Shown here: positions 15,629 to 23,704 of the stretch, piece by piece
How the letters are laid out: each line of letters begins with the position of its first letter
Position numbering within the stretch: position 1 is the first letter of the stretch
Origin: Pseudonocardia sp. MH-G8
GTDB taxonomy: Bacteria; Actinomycetota; Actinomycetes; Mycobacteriales; Pseudonocardiaceae
Assembly (NCBI RefSeq): GCF_002262885.1
Contig: NZ_NKYF01000047.1
Span: 1-38,725 of the forward strand
Length of the DNA stretch: 38,725 nt
Reading direction: 5' to 3'
Position numbers and translations under genes: made by a program
Notes under the pieces: model-generated
Databases searched by the model: none
What the model was told of the DNA's origin: nothing
What the model saw: only the letters and a program-made list of their open reading frames with translations

Positions 15629-16651
15629 ATGCAAAGGTCACCGTCCTCCCCGCACATCCGCGTGTCCTCCGCCGTACTCGGCATCGCCCTGGCGGCGGGC
15701 ACGGCGTTCGGCGCGGTCGCGTGTGCGTCCCCCGTCCCCGCTGCGCCGATCGGGACCCCGGCGCCCGGCGGGTTCAGCGAGTTGGCCGACGTCCGCGTGC
15801 TGGCGGAGTTCGACGATGCCGCCGGGCAGAACGCGGAGAGCATCGCGCTCGAGCCGGGTGGCGGCGCGGTGGTGGGCATGATCGCTGCTCGGCAGGTCGT
15901 CCGGGTGCGGGGAGACGGCGCCACCGAGGTGCTGGCCACCATGCCGGTGCCGGCTGGTGGGGGCGGAACCACGCCGGTGGTCGGAGCCGCGCAGGTGACC
16001 GGCGTGGCGCGCGACCAGGACGGCGCGGTGTTCTTCCTGTACTCGGCAGGGCAGGGCGGGTCGACCGGCATCTGGAGACTGGCGCCCGGTGTGGCCGAGC
16101 CGGAGCTGATCGTTCCGATGCCGGCGGACTCCATGCCGAACGCAGTGCTCATCGACCAGTCCGGGGACCGCTTCCTCGTCACCGACTCGACCGGTGGACG
16201 GGTGTGGGAGGCCCCGTTGTCCGGCGGCGAACCGTCGGTGTGGAGCGCCGACCCCGCCCTCGCTCCGTCCGGCTTCTTCGGGGCGAACGGGCTGAAGCTG
16301 CACGCCGGTGCGGTGTGGGTGAGCAACTATGACCTCGGCACGATCGTGCGCATCGCGGTGGAGCGGTCGGGAGCGGCGGGCGCGGTTGCCGTGCACGCCA
16401 CGGGCTTGGCCGGCATCGACGACTTCGACTTCACCGGTCGGGGCGAGGAGATCCTCGCGGCGCTCAACGACACGAACGAACTGGTCGGTGTCGCGGCGGA
16501 CGGCACGCACCGGGTTCTGCTCGACGGTGCCGACGGCCTCCAGGGCACGACGGCGGTGGTCGTCCGCGAGGACATCGCGTTCATCAGCAACGGCGCGCTC
16601 CGGGAGGGGGACCGACCCGCGCTGCGGGCTGCCCGGCTCGTCGGGGGGTGA
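15629..16651 (+). CDS. exported SMP-30/gluconolactonase-like beta-propeller protein
   Basis: A 340-residue protein with an export signal: basic start, hydrophobic core 'AVLGIALAAGTAFGAVACAS' and a possible but weak lipobox with Cys32. The body shows repeated propeller blades: 'GVARDQDGAVFFLYS', 'NAVLIDQSGDRFLVTDSTGGRVWEAP', 'GANGLKLHAGAVWVSNYDLGTIVRI', 'IDDFDFTGRGEEILAALNDTNELVGV'. This is the SMP-30/strictosidine-synthase-like pattern. Substrate and enzymatic activity are unknown; it may only bind. ATG 15629, with AAGG nine bases upstream. It lies 78 bases after the MmyB-like regulator. Confidence 0.8.
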   Translation: MQRSPSSPHIRVSSAVLGIALAAGTAFGAVACASPVPAAPIGTPAPGGFSELADVRVLAEFDDAAGQNAESIALEPGGGAVVGMIAARQVVRVRGDGATEVLATMPVPAGGGGTTPVVGAAQVTGVARDQDGAVFFLYSAGQGGSTGIWRLAPGVAEPELIVPMPADSMPNAVLIDQSGDRFLVTDSTGGRVWEAPLSGGEPSVWSADPALAPSGFFGANGLKLHAGAVWVSNYDLGTIVRIAVERSGAAGAVAVHATGLAGIDDFDFTGRGEEILAALNDTNELVGVAADGTHRVLLDGADGLQGTTAVVVREDIAFISNGALREGDRPALRAARLVGG

Positions 16652-16737
16652 GGCGCGGGTGGCAGTCGACGCGGTCCGATCGCCCACTCCCGGTGCCGGC
16701 GGCGCGACCTCCTCCGCCGAGGCGGCGACCTGCCGGG

Positions 16738-16766
16738 TTGACAGCCCGTGCGTCCCCTCGGATGCT
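16738..16766 (+). promoter_or_regulatory. ahcY promoter
   Basis: A perfect TTGACA (16738-16743) and GATGCT (16761-16766) are 17 bases apart. Transcription should start near 16773, placing the SAH riboswitch at the very 5' end of the mRNA. The 86 bases between the upstream stop and this promoter (16652-16737) show nothing beyond a small CCGCC/GGCGG hairpin. Confidence 0.75.
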
Positions 16767-16786
16767 TGAGGGGCAATCGCGTAGTC

Positions 16787-16894
16787 GGTCTCGAGAGGCG
16801 CTGCGACGGGCTGCCCCCACACGGGCCCCGCCACGCTCGATGACCAGGCCGTTGCATGCAACAAGGGCGCCTGCCACTCGCACGAGGAGGGCAG
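16787..16894 (+). promoter_or_regulatory. SAH riboswitch with Shine-Dalgarno hairpin
   Basis: The sequence follows the S-adenosylhomocysteine riboswitch plan. P1: GGTC-TCGAG (16787-16795) pairs with CTCGA-T-GACC (16836-16845). The conserved AGGCGCTGCGACGG follows P1 and leads into an inner GGGC/GCCC hairpin. After P1 a hairpin GTTGC-AT-GCAAC stands at 16851-16862. The P4 pseudoknot is GGCGC (16797-16801) with GCGCC (16867-16871). The last P4 base abuts a hairpin CTGCC-A-CTC (16871-16879) with GAG-GGCAG (16887-16894), which covers the GAGGAGGG ribosome binding site. SAH binding would favour P4 and free that site. Mechanism inferred from the known class. Confidence 0.82.
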
Positions 16895-16898
16895 CCCG

Positions 16899-17032
16899 GT
16901 GCACCCCGCGTACCGCCGTTCCCGGCGGCGCTGCCGCACGCCGTCCTCGCGGTTCCACCCATCCCGGCCGGGCATCGCGCACCGAGTAGCGTGGCCCGCC
17001 GCACCAGCCCATCGAGGAGGCGTAACCACCCC

Positions 17033-17036
<4 letters not shown>
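16899..17036 (+). CDS. 45-codon leader ORF coupled to ahcY
   Basis: GTG 16899 stands 7 bases after GAGGAGGG (16884-16891), the best ribosome binding site in this leader and the one the riboswitch hairpin covers. The frame runs 45 codons and stops at TGA 17034-17036, overlapping the ahcY ATG (17033) as ATGA. The peptide begins MHPAYRRSRRRC and is rich in Arg and Pro, with no recognised domain. It may act as a coupling leader that carries ribosomes to ahcY rather than as a functional protein. Chance cannot be excluded in GC-rich DNA, but the ribosome binding site and exact overlap argue for use. Confidence 0.55.
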
Positions 17037-18532
<1,496 letters not shown>

Positions 18533-18539
18533 TCTCTCG

Positions 18540-18587
18540 CCCGGGGGAGCGCCGCCACCTAATGTGGTGGGGTGGTGCTCCCCCGGG
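18540..18587 (+). terminator. ahcY hairpin terminator overlapping the Nudix gene start
   Basis: CCCGGGGGAGC (18540-18550) pairs perfectly over 11 bases with GCTCCCCCGGG (18577-18587); the inner part can pair further through CCAC/GTGG. It starts 8 bases after the ahcY stop. The right arm contains the first codons of the Nudix gene, and the loop contains that gene's likely -10 box. No T-tract follows. Confidence 0.72.
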
Positions 18588-19024
18588 GTGATGGTGACGG
18601 CTGGGCGTGTTGCGCGCTCGGCCACAAGCACTGGGGCCTGTTCGGCGCGGCCGGGCTCCTGCTGTGGCACCGCGGATCCGTGCTGCTGCAGCACCGGGCC
18701 CTGTGGAGCCACCACGGCGGCACCTGGGGCCTGCTCGGCGGCGCCCGCAACCGCGCGGAGTCGGCCGAGCAGGCCGCCCAGCGCGAGGCCGCCGAGGAGG
18801 CGGGGCTCGCCGACGACTCCTACGAGGTCACCGGCGCCTTCGTCGACGACCACGGCGGCTGGTCGTACACCACCGTCGTGGCGCGCGCCCACGCGGCCGT
18901 GCTGCCGACCGGCCTGACCGGTGAGACGCTGGAGGTCCGCTGGGTCAGGGTCGAGGACCTCCACGACCTCCCCCTGCACCCGGGCTTCGCAGCGACGTGG
19001 GAGACGGTCCGCGCGATCGCGTGA
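18572..19024 (+). CDS. Nudix hydrolase
   Basis: A 150-residue pyrophosphohydrolase with a perfect Nudix box, G57-x5-E63-x7-R71-E-A-A-E-E-A-G-L79, needed for Mg binding and cleavage of nucleoside diphosphate-linked compounds. The preceding strands 'GAAGLLLWHRGSVLLQHRA' and 'WGLLGG' are as in MutT/ADP-ribose pyrophosphatase-type members. Substrate unknown. GTG 18572 (or GTG 18575) is preceded by TAATGT (18560-18565) at 6 bases with no ribosome binding site, so translation is probably leaderless. It lies inside the ahcY terminator hairpin. It is not part of the usual ahcY-tmk order of mycobacteria. Confidence 0.9.
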   Translation: MVLPRGDGDGWACCALGHKHWGLFGAAGLLLWHRGSVLLQHRALWSHHGGTWGLLGGARNRAESAEQAAQREAAEEAGLADDSYEVTGAFVDDHGGWSYTTVVARAHAAVLPTGLTGETLEVRWVRVEDLHDLPLHPGFAATWETVRAIA

Positions 19025-19059
19025 GCCCCCCCGCGGCCCCGCCCCCGCCCCCGCCCCCG

Positions 19060-19114
19060 GTTCAGGAAAGCCACTTTCATGCCCTGCAGGTTCATGAATG
19101 TGGCTTTCCTGAAC
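19060..19114. repeat. 55-bp palindromic repeat element, copy A
   Basis: Perfect 15-base arms, GTTCAGGAAAGCCAC (19060-19074) and GTGGCTTTCCTGAAC (19100-19114), enclose 25 bases that can pair further (TTCATG/CATGAA) around a central CTGCAG. It lies between the Nudix stop and the GH84 gene. Copy B (20913-20967) is nearly identical to its reverse complement. It could act as a hairpin terminator or belong to a dispersed REP/MITE-like family. Confidence 0.9.
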
Positions 19115-19159
19115 TCCTGGGGCGCCGGCGGGGCCGGGGGCCGGTAGCCTCTCGCGGCT

Positions 19160-20887
19160 GTGGCCGTCGATCTTCCCTCCTTCGCGTGCGCGCCGGGCTG
19201 CCGCGTCGTCCTGCAGCCCGGGCCCCGTCACGACCCCGCCGCGGAGCGGGTCGTCCTCGGCTGGCTGCGGGAGCGTGGTGCCGTCGTCGTGGACGGCGGG
19301 GCGCAGCTCGTCGTCCGGGTGGGCGAGGTGCACGACGGGCCGCCGGAGTCGTACGGGCTGGTGGTCGAGCCCGGTCTCGTGCGGCTGGCGGGGGCGGACG
19401 CCGCGGGGGTGCACCACGCCGCCCAGGCGCTGCGCGCACTGGCCCGTCCGCAGGAACCGCTGCCGGCGGTGCGCACGTCTGCTGCGCCCGCGATGCCGTT
19501 CCGGGGGTCGATCGAGGGCTTCTACGGCACGCCGTGGTCGCACGAGGACCGGCTGGCGCACCTGGACCACCTCGCCGCGCTGCGCATGAACACCTACGTC
19601 TACGCGCCGAAGGACGATGCCCACCACCGGGAGCGCTGGCGCGAGCCCTACCCTCCCGGCGAGCTGGCCCGGCTCGGCGAGCTGGTGGAGCGGGCGCGGG
19701 AGCGGCACGTCCGGTTCGTGTTCACGGTCTCGCCGGGGCTGTCGATGCGCTACTCCGACGAGGCCGACGTCGCCGCGTTGCTGGCGAAGTTCCAGGCGGT
19801 GCACGACCTCGGCGGGCGGGACTTCGCCGTGGCGATGGACGACATCGACCCGCGCGTCTGGCACGCGGACGCCGACGCCGAGCGGTTCGCCGAGGGTGCG
19901 GGGGCGGCCCACGCCTGGCTGACCGGGCGGGTGGTGGAGTGGGCGCGCGGGCTCGGCGACTGCGCCCCGGTGCAGTTCGTCCCCACCGAGTACTACGACC
20001 TGGCCGACACGCCCTACAAGCGGGCGTTGCGCGAGCGCCTCGATCCGCAGGTGCTCGTGTGGTGGACCGGCGACGGCGTGGTCCCCGCCACGATCACCCG
20101 CGCCGACGCCGCCGCGGCGGCCGACGTGTACGGCCACCGGCTGCTTGTGTGGGACAACTTCCCGGTCAACGACTACCTCCCGGGCCGCATCCCGCTCGGC
20201 GACTGGTCCGGCCGGCAGGACGGGCTGTCCGCGCACGTCGAGGGCGTGCTCGCCAACCCGATGGTGCAGCCGACGCTCAGCCGGGTCGCCCTGCACTCGT
20301 TCGCCGAGTACGGGTGGGACGACCAGGGTTTCGACCCGCGCGCGTCCTGGCGCCGGGCGCTTGCGGCGCAGGCGGGTGGGCGGGCGGACGTGCTCGACGC
20401 GCTGGTGGCGTTCGCCGATCTCAACACCCGCGACGAGCGCCTGCACCTGGCCCAGGCGCCCCGGCACGCGGCCGGGCTGGACGCCGTGCGCGCGGCGTGG
20501 CGCACGGGGGACGTGGCCGCGGCGCAGGCCCGGCTGCGCCGGATCGCGGCGCGGCTCGCGGCCGTGCCGGAAACGGTCCGTCGGGGCGTCGACCCGCGGT
20601 TCGCCGCCGAGGCGGCGCCGTGGCTGGACGCCACCGGCCTGCTGGGCCGCGCGCTCGCCGCTGTGGTGCCGGTGCTCGCGGGTGACACCCGGACGCAGGT
20701 GCGGGCGGAGATCGGGGAGCTGCTGGGGCGGGTCGCGGCGCTGCGCGACCACACGCTCCCGCACCGGGGCGGGCCCGTCCTGGTCGGGGACGGTGTGATC
20801 GACCGTTTCCTGCTCGAGCTGGTCGAGCACACGTCGGGCGGAGGTGCGTCGATCGCACCGGCACCCGGCGCCGCTCCTCCGGGCTGA
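19160..20887 (+). CDS. GH84 beta-N-acetylglucosaminidase (O-GlcNAcase/hyaluronidase-like)
   Basis: A 575-residue glycoside hydrolase family 84 protein. After an N-terminal GH84-N-like domain (about 1-110), the catalytic TIM barrel begins with 'FRGSIEGFYGTPWSHEDRLAHLDHLAALRMNTYVYAPKDDAHHRERWREPYP'. The catalytic Asp pair, used in substrate-assisted cleavage, is Asp227-Asp228 in 'AMDDIDPRVWH'. 'FVPTEYYDLADTPYKRALRERL', 'VWWTGDGVV' and 'WDNFPVNDY' are also family motifs. No signal peptide is visible, so it may act in the cytoplasm, for example in recycling GlcNAc-containing material. GTG 19160, with TAGCCT 9 bases upstream and no clear ribosome binding site. Bracketed by two inverted palindromic repeats. 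Confidence 0.92.
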   Translation: MAVDLPSFACAPGCRVVLQPGPRHDPAAERVVLGWLRERGAVVVDGGAQLVVRVGEVHDGPPESYGLVVEPGLVRLAGADAAGVHHAAQALRALARPQEPLPAVRTSAAPAMPFRGSIEGFYGTPWSHEDRLAHLDHLAALRMNTYVYAPKDDAHHRERWREPYPPGELARLGELVERARERHVRFVFTVSPGLSMRYSDEADVAALLAKFQAVHDLGGRDFAVAMDDIDPRVWHADADAERFAEGAGAAHAWLTGRVVEWARGLGDCAPVQFVPTEYYDLADTPYKRALRERLDPQVLVWWTGDGVVPATITRADAAAAADVYGHRLLVWDNFPVNDYLPGRIPLGDWSGRQDGLSAHVEGVLANPMVQPTLSRVALHSFAEYGWDDQGFDPRASWRRALAAQAGGRADVLDALVAFADLNTRDERLHLAQAPRHAAGLDAVRAAWRTGDVAAAQARLRRIAARLAAVPETVRRGVDPRFAAEAAPWLDATGLLGRALAAVVPVLAGDTRTQVRAEIGELLGRVAALRDHTLPHRGGPVLVGDGVIDRFLLELVEHTSGGGASIAPAPGAAPPG

Positions 20888-20912
20888 GTGCGGCGCGTAC
20901 GGCCCCTCCGAG

Positions 20913-20967
20913 GTTCAGGAAAGCCACATTCGTGAACCTGCAGGACAGGAAAGTGGCTTTCCTGAAC
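20913..20967. repeat. 55-bp palindromic repeat element, copy B
   Basis: The same 15-base arms as copy A (20913-20927 and 20953-20967). The 25-base core differs from the reverse complement of copy A's core at only three positions by eye, so the copies are in opposite orientation. It lies 25 bases after the GH84 stop and could end that transcript. Confidence 0.9.
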
Positions 20968-21047
20968 TCGCGGAGTGTGCGGTGAGGGCCCGGTGCAGGG
21001 GCATCGACGTCGGGGCGTTGCAGGCGGTGCTCCCGTTCTGCGCCTGT

Positions 21048-21067
21048 GCTCCCCGTCGACGGGGAGC
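21048..21067. terminator. perfect 20-bp palindrome, candidate terminator
   Basis: GCTCCCCGTC directly followed by GACGGGGAGC is a perfect 20-base inverted repeat without a spacer. It lies 65 bases downstream of the minus-strand Cys-rich gene and could end its transcript; alternatively it is a protein-binding site. The remainder of 20968-21132 shows no gene. Confidence 0.45.
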
Positions 21068-21132
21068 GCGGGTCAACTCGGGGTGCGCGGCTGGACAGGC
21101 GACGCGTCAGAAGGTAGCGACGGGCGCGGTAC

Positions 21133-21408
21133 TCACCGCCGCTGCCGGAACTCGAGCGCGGCGACCATCTGCGCCACCCGCAGGCCGAGGTGCGCGGCGT
21201 GTTGCTCGACGAGCCGCGCCGCCGTGGAGGGTGTGGTCGGCACCCCGACGCCGGCTGCGGCGCAGCCGGCGCACAGCGTCAGGCACAGCACCCCCACGCA
21301 GCCGAGCGCCGCGGTGGTCACCCGCAACGACGGGGATTCCGTACCGCAGCACTCGCACCGGACCCCGCGCGGACACCGGGTCGTATCGCCGAGCTCGAAC
21401 GCATTCAC
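21133..21408 (-). CDS. small Cys-rich protein, probable zinc ribbon
   Basis: A 91-residue protein of unknown function. Eight cysteines (12, 18, 20, 21, 37, 42, 46, 49) are set as 'CPRGVRCECCG' followed by 'GCVGVLCLTLCAGC', which looks more like a two-knuckle zinc ribbon than a membrane segment although the second part is hydrophobic. The C-terminus 'TAARLVEQHAAHLGLRVAQMVAAL' is a conserved-looking helical segment; I recall similar small proteins in related actinomycetes but cannot name a family. GTG 21408. Divergent from the MerR-type HTH gene. The Cys pattern and codon usage make it a likely real gene. Confidence 0.6.
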   Translation of the reverse strand: MNAFELGDTTRCPRGVRCECCGTESPSLRVTTAALGCVGVLCLTLCAGCAAAGVGVPTTPSTAARLVEQHAAHLGLRVAQMVAALEFRQRR

Positions 21409-21753
21409 CGCGCACCCCGGACGTCGTCGATGTGGGTGCTGGGGCTGCCCCCTGCGGGACTGCGCCCCTCCGGCCGACCGGCGTGCGTGCGGCCGGTCAC
21501 CGGGTCACCGCTCGCGGCGGCAGGGGCGCTGTACTGGGTCGAGGTGTGATGCTTCGCATCGGGTCCGTCTCCTGCTCTGTTCAGGTAGCGGATCAAGGCC
21601 CTCGGCTCGGTGTTCCCGCACCGACCGGGGGCCGCGTTCGTCTCGAAGGACTCTCGCAACCTAGCAAACCACGCAAGGCAAGCGTAGTGAGAAGATACGG
21701 CAGAGCGAGCACAGTGAGTGGATATGCGCAGGGTGCGCACCTAACGTCAGGGC
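21409..21753. other. 345-base divergent intergenic region
   Basis: It separates the Cys-rich gene (minus) from the HTH gene (plus). It contains a small hairpin GATGC-TTC-GCATC (21548-21560) and, from about 21655, an AT-richer stretch with AACCTAGC, which reads TAGGTT on the minus strand. TAACGT (21742-21747), 6 bases before ATG 21754, is a likely -10 box of the HTH gene. I see no convincing gene or RNA in it. Confidence 0.5.
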
Positions 21754-21966
21754 ATGTCCGAGCGTTCAGAACGGCTGCTCGGCACCGGTGAGGCCGCCCG
21801 CGCGCTCGGCATCAGCCCGCGCACGCTCGCGCACTACGCGCAGACCGGCCAGCTGGAACCGGCGCTCGTGCTCCCGTCCGGGTACTACAAGTGGAACGTC
21901 GACGACATCAGGCGCCAACTCCGTGAGCTGCGGCAGCGGCGACGCGCCGCCGACGACCGGGAGTAG
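21754..21966 (+). CDS. small MerR-type helix-turn-helix protein
   Basis: A 70-residue, single-domain DNA-binding protein. 'LLGTGEAARALGISPRTLAHYAQTGQLEPALVLPSGYYKWNVDDIRRQLREL' is a MerR/excisionase-type winged HTH with the usual wing replaced by 'LPSGYYKW'. Size is like BldC, but the sequence is not close enough to claim that name. It lacks an effector domain and dimer coiled coil, so it may bind in arrays or with a partner, or serve as a recombination directionality factor; no recombinase is nearby. ATG 21754 is 6 bases after TAACGT and lacks a ribosome binding site, suggesting a leaderless mRNA. Confidence 0.82.
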   Translation: MSERSERLLGTGEAARALGISPRTLAHYAQTGQLEPALVLPSGYYKWNVDDIRRQLRELRQRRRAADDRE

Positions 21967-22029
21967 TAGCGAGCCGCGGCGGTCTCGCCCGCTTGTGGTC
22001 GCTGGACTTGCCCGCGGCATGATGCGCGG

Positions 22030-22671
22030 ATGGGCCGCCTGATCGTCGTCGAAGGCTTGGACGGGGCGGGCAAGCGCACCCTGTCCGACGCGCTGTGCGC
22101 CGCGCTCGCCGACGGGGGCTGCCGCGTCGCGCGCTTCGCGTTCCCCCGCTACGACGCCGACGTGCACGCCGAGCTGGCGCGGGAGGCGCTCTACGGCCGC
22201 CACGGCGACCTCGCCGCCTCGGTGCACGGCATGGCGCTGCTGTTCGCGCTGGACCGCCGCGCCGCGGCGCCGGAGCTGCGGGCGGCGCGCGAGGCGAATG
22301 ACGTGGTGCTCGTCGACCGCTACGTGGCCTCCAACGCCGCCTACAACATGGCGCGGCTGGGTGAGGACGTCGACGGCGAGCTCGTCACGTGGGTGCACGA
22401 GCTGGAGGTGGAGCGCTTCGGCGTGCCGGTGCCCGACCACCAGCTGCTGCTCGCCGTGCCGCAGGCGGTGGCCGCCGAGCGGGCCGCGCACCGGGAGCGC
22501 ACCGAGGTGGGTCGCGCCCGCGACGCCTACGAGTCCGACGCCGGGCTGCAGGAACGCACCGGCGCGGCGTACACGCAGCTGGCCGCCGCGTCGTGGCTCT
22601 CGCCGTGGACGGTGCTGGACGGCGCCGCGGTGGTCGACACGACCGCGCTCGCCACCCAGCTCGTCGCGTAG
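22030..22671 (+). CDS. tmk: thymidylate kinase
   Basis: Phosphorylates dTMP to dTDP with ATP, essential for DNA synthesis. The 213-residue protein matches the mycobacterial enzyme closely in pattern: P-loop 'EGLDGAGKRTL' (8-18), 'FAFPRYDADVHAELAREALYGRHGDLA', 'MALLFALDRR', the DRY motif in 'VLVDRYVASNAAYNMARL' and the lid 'RARDAYESDAGLQERTGAAY'. ATG 22030 has no ribosome binding site; CATGAT 6 bases upstream may be a -10 box. In mycobacteria mtrA follows tmk directly; here mtrA is about 11.8 kb away. It ends 22 bases from the convergent sigma-factor gene, with only a short CTCC/GGAG hairpin between. Confidence 0.96.
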   Translation: MGRLIVVEGLDGAGKRTLSDALCAALADGGCRVARFAFPRYDADVHAELAREALYGRHGDLAASVHGMALLFALDRRAAAPELRAAREANDVVLVDRYVASNAAYNMARLGEDVDGELVTWVHELEVERFGVPVPDHQLLLAVPQAVAAERAAHRERTEVGRARDAYESDAGLQERTGAAYTQLAAASWLSPWTVLDGAAVVDTTALATQLVA

Positions 22672-22693
22672 CCCCCTGCTCCGCCCGGAGGGC

Positions 22694-23266
22694 TCAGGTG
22701 CCCTCGGCGAGCCGCGCGCGCAGGGCTGTCAGAGCCCGGTGTTGCGCGACTCGCACCGCGCCCTCGGTCATGCCGAGGGCGGCGCCCGTCTCGGCGGCAC
22801 TGAGCTGGTGGATCAGCCGCAGTGTCAGGATCTGCTGCTGCCGCTCCGGCAGCGTGGCGATGAGCCGCTTGGCGAGGGCAGCCCGTTCGGCCTGCAACGC
22901 CGACAGCTCCGGCCCGGCGGAGCGGTCGGCCTGTTCGGGGAAATCGGCTACCGGCACCGATCGGTTGCGGGCCGCTCCACGGAAGGCGTCGGCGGCCTTG
23001 TGACGGGCGATGCCTGCGACGAAGGCCTCGAACGCGCCGCCATCCGTGCGGTAGCTCGGCAGTGCCCCGACGACGGCGAGCACGACCAGCTGCACCATGT
23101 CGTCGAGGTCGGCGGCCGGATCGGGGGCCCGGCCTCCTGCATACCTCCTGCAGAACCGCCACGCCAGCGGCATGATCACCTCGCGGATCGGCGCGTCGAC
23201 GGCGCCGGGTTCGTTGCGCTGGGCGGCGGCGATGAGCGCATCCTTCTCGATCACCGGCGCCGTCAC
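22694..23266 (-). CDS. small sigma-70 family sigma factor, ShbA-like
   Basis: A 190-residue sigma factor with region 2 (about 25-100: 'PLAWRFCRRYAGG', 'DLDDMVQLVVLAVVGALPSYRTDGGAFEAFVAGIARHKAADAFRGAAR') and region 4 (about 135-188: 'LPERQQQILTLRLIHQLSAAETGAALGMTEGAVRVAQHRALTALR'). No region 3. The pattern resembles ShbA, an actinobacterial sigma factor that in Streptomyces transcribes the principal sigma gene; the assignment is from memory of the family. No anti-sigma gene adjoins it. GTG 23266 overlaps the stop of the upstream 116-residue gene (GTGA), so both are translated from one mRNA. Confidence 0.82.
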   Translation of the reverse strand: MTAPVIEKDALIAAAQRNEPGAVDAPIREVIMPLAWRFCRRYAGGRAPDPAADLDDMVQLVVLAVVGALPSYRTDGGAFEAFVAGIARHKAADAFRGAARNRSVPVADFPEQADRSAGPELSALQAERAALAKRLIATLPERQQQILTLRLIHQLSAAETGAALGMTEGAVRVAQHRALTALRARLAEGT

Positions 23267-23613
23267 GGCTCGGCTCGGCGCTGCGCGGGGATGTGGACGG
23301 CAGCCGGCGCGAGCACCGTGCGGAGCGCGCCGTCGCGGACGATCAGCCAGAGTCCCGGGCGCCGTTCGTTGCGGCCGTACACGGTGCGGTCCCGGATCAC
23401 GATCGGCCACGTGGGGTCGGGCCTGATGCGCCACCTCGCCGTCGCAACAAGCTCGTGGAGGCGGCGCCGCGCCAGCCACTCGGGCACGGCCTCGACACGC
23501 TCCTGGTAGCGGGCGACCGCGTGCTGGGTGATCACGACGTTTGCAGGCGCGGAGCCGAGGTTCGGGTGGGGGAGCGCCAGGGCGAGGATCGCGGCGCGGA
23601 GGTCGGGCGACAT
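23263..23613 (-). CDS. conserved-looking protein of unknown function
   Basis: A 116-residue basic protein I do not recognise. It has 'VVITQHAVARYQERV', a motif met in several small nuclease- or toxin-like families, then 'WRIRPDPTWPIVIRDRTVYGRN' and 'GLWLIVRDGALRTVLAP', probably a small alpha/beta fold. ATG 23613 is preferred since AAAGGCAGG lies just before it and the mRNA should start near 23638; upstream ATGs would leave no room. It is coupled to the sigma-factor gene by a 4-base overlap and could modulate it (anti-sigma or partner), which is pure inference. It shares the divergent regulatory region with the defence operon. Confidence 0.65.
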   Translation of the reverse strand: MSPDLRAAILALALPHPNLGSAPANVVITQHAVARYQERVEAVPEWLARRRLHELVATARWRIRPDPTWPIVIRDRTVYGRNERRPGLWLIVRDGALRTVLAPAAVHIPAQRRAEP

Positions 23614-23644
23614 GGCCTGCCTTTCTGACGAGGTGAACGCTGTG

Positions 23645-23674
23645 ACCATAGAAGCATCTGTGAACATCGGTCAA
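23645..23674 (-). promoter_or_regulatory. promoter of the 116-residue protein/sigma operon
   Basis: On the minus strand TTGACC (23674-23669) and TATGGT (23650-23645) are 18 bases apart, a near-consensus promoter. The start of transcription near 23638 leaves about 25 bases before ATG 23613. The -35 box is the left arm of the GGTCAAC/GTTGACC palindrome. Confidence 0.7.
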
Positions 23675-23704
23675 CAAGTTCACAAGCTTGAACATGCGTT
23701 GACC
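23660..23704. promoter_or_regulatory. nested palindromes, candidate shared operator
   Basis: Outer arms GGTCAAC (23669-23675) and GTTGACC (23698-23704) are perfect; inner arms GTTCA (23678-23682) and TGAAC (23689-23693) are perfect and nearly concentric; TGTGAAC (23660-23666) also pairs with GTTCACA (23678-23684). Several GTTCA/TGAAC half-sites thus lie between and over two divergent -35 boxes. The HTH domain of the first defence gene is a plausible binder. Confidence 0.68.

Noticed and set aside
16856..17032. N-terminal extension of AhcY from ATG 16856
   Set aside because: It would start inside the riboswitch, has no ribosome binding site, and adds a Pro/Arg-rich stretch absent from the family, which begins near MTATADISSRLQ.
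21409..21753. Small RNA or tRNA in the divergent gap
   Set aside because: Only a 5-bp hairpin (GATGC/GCATC) is visible; no cloverleaf or terminator-like end.
20844..21791. Plus-strand open frame between GH84 and the HTH gene
   Set aside because: It reads through the palindromic repeat, has no ribosome binding site or domain, and overlaps the better supported Cys-rich gene on the other strand.
23613..23667. Longer start for the 116-residue protein
   Set aside because: Upstream starts would overlap the -10 box and predicted transcription start near 23638; ATG 23613 has the ribosome binding site.
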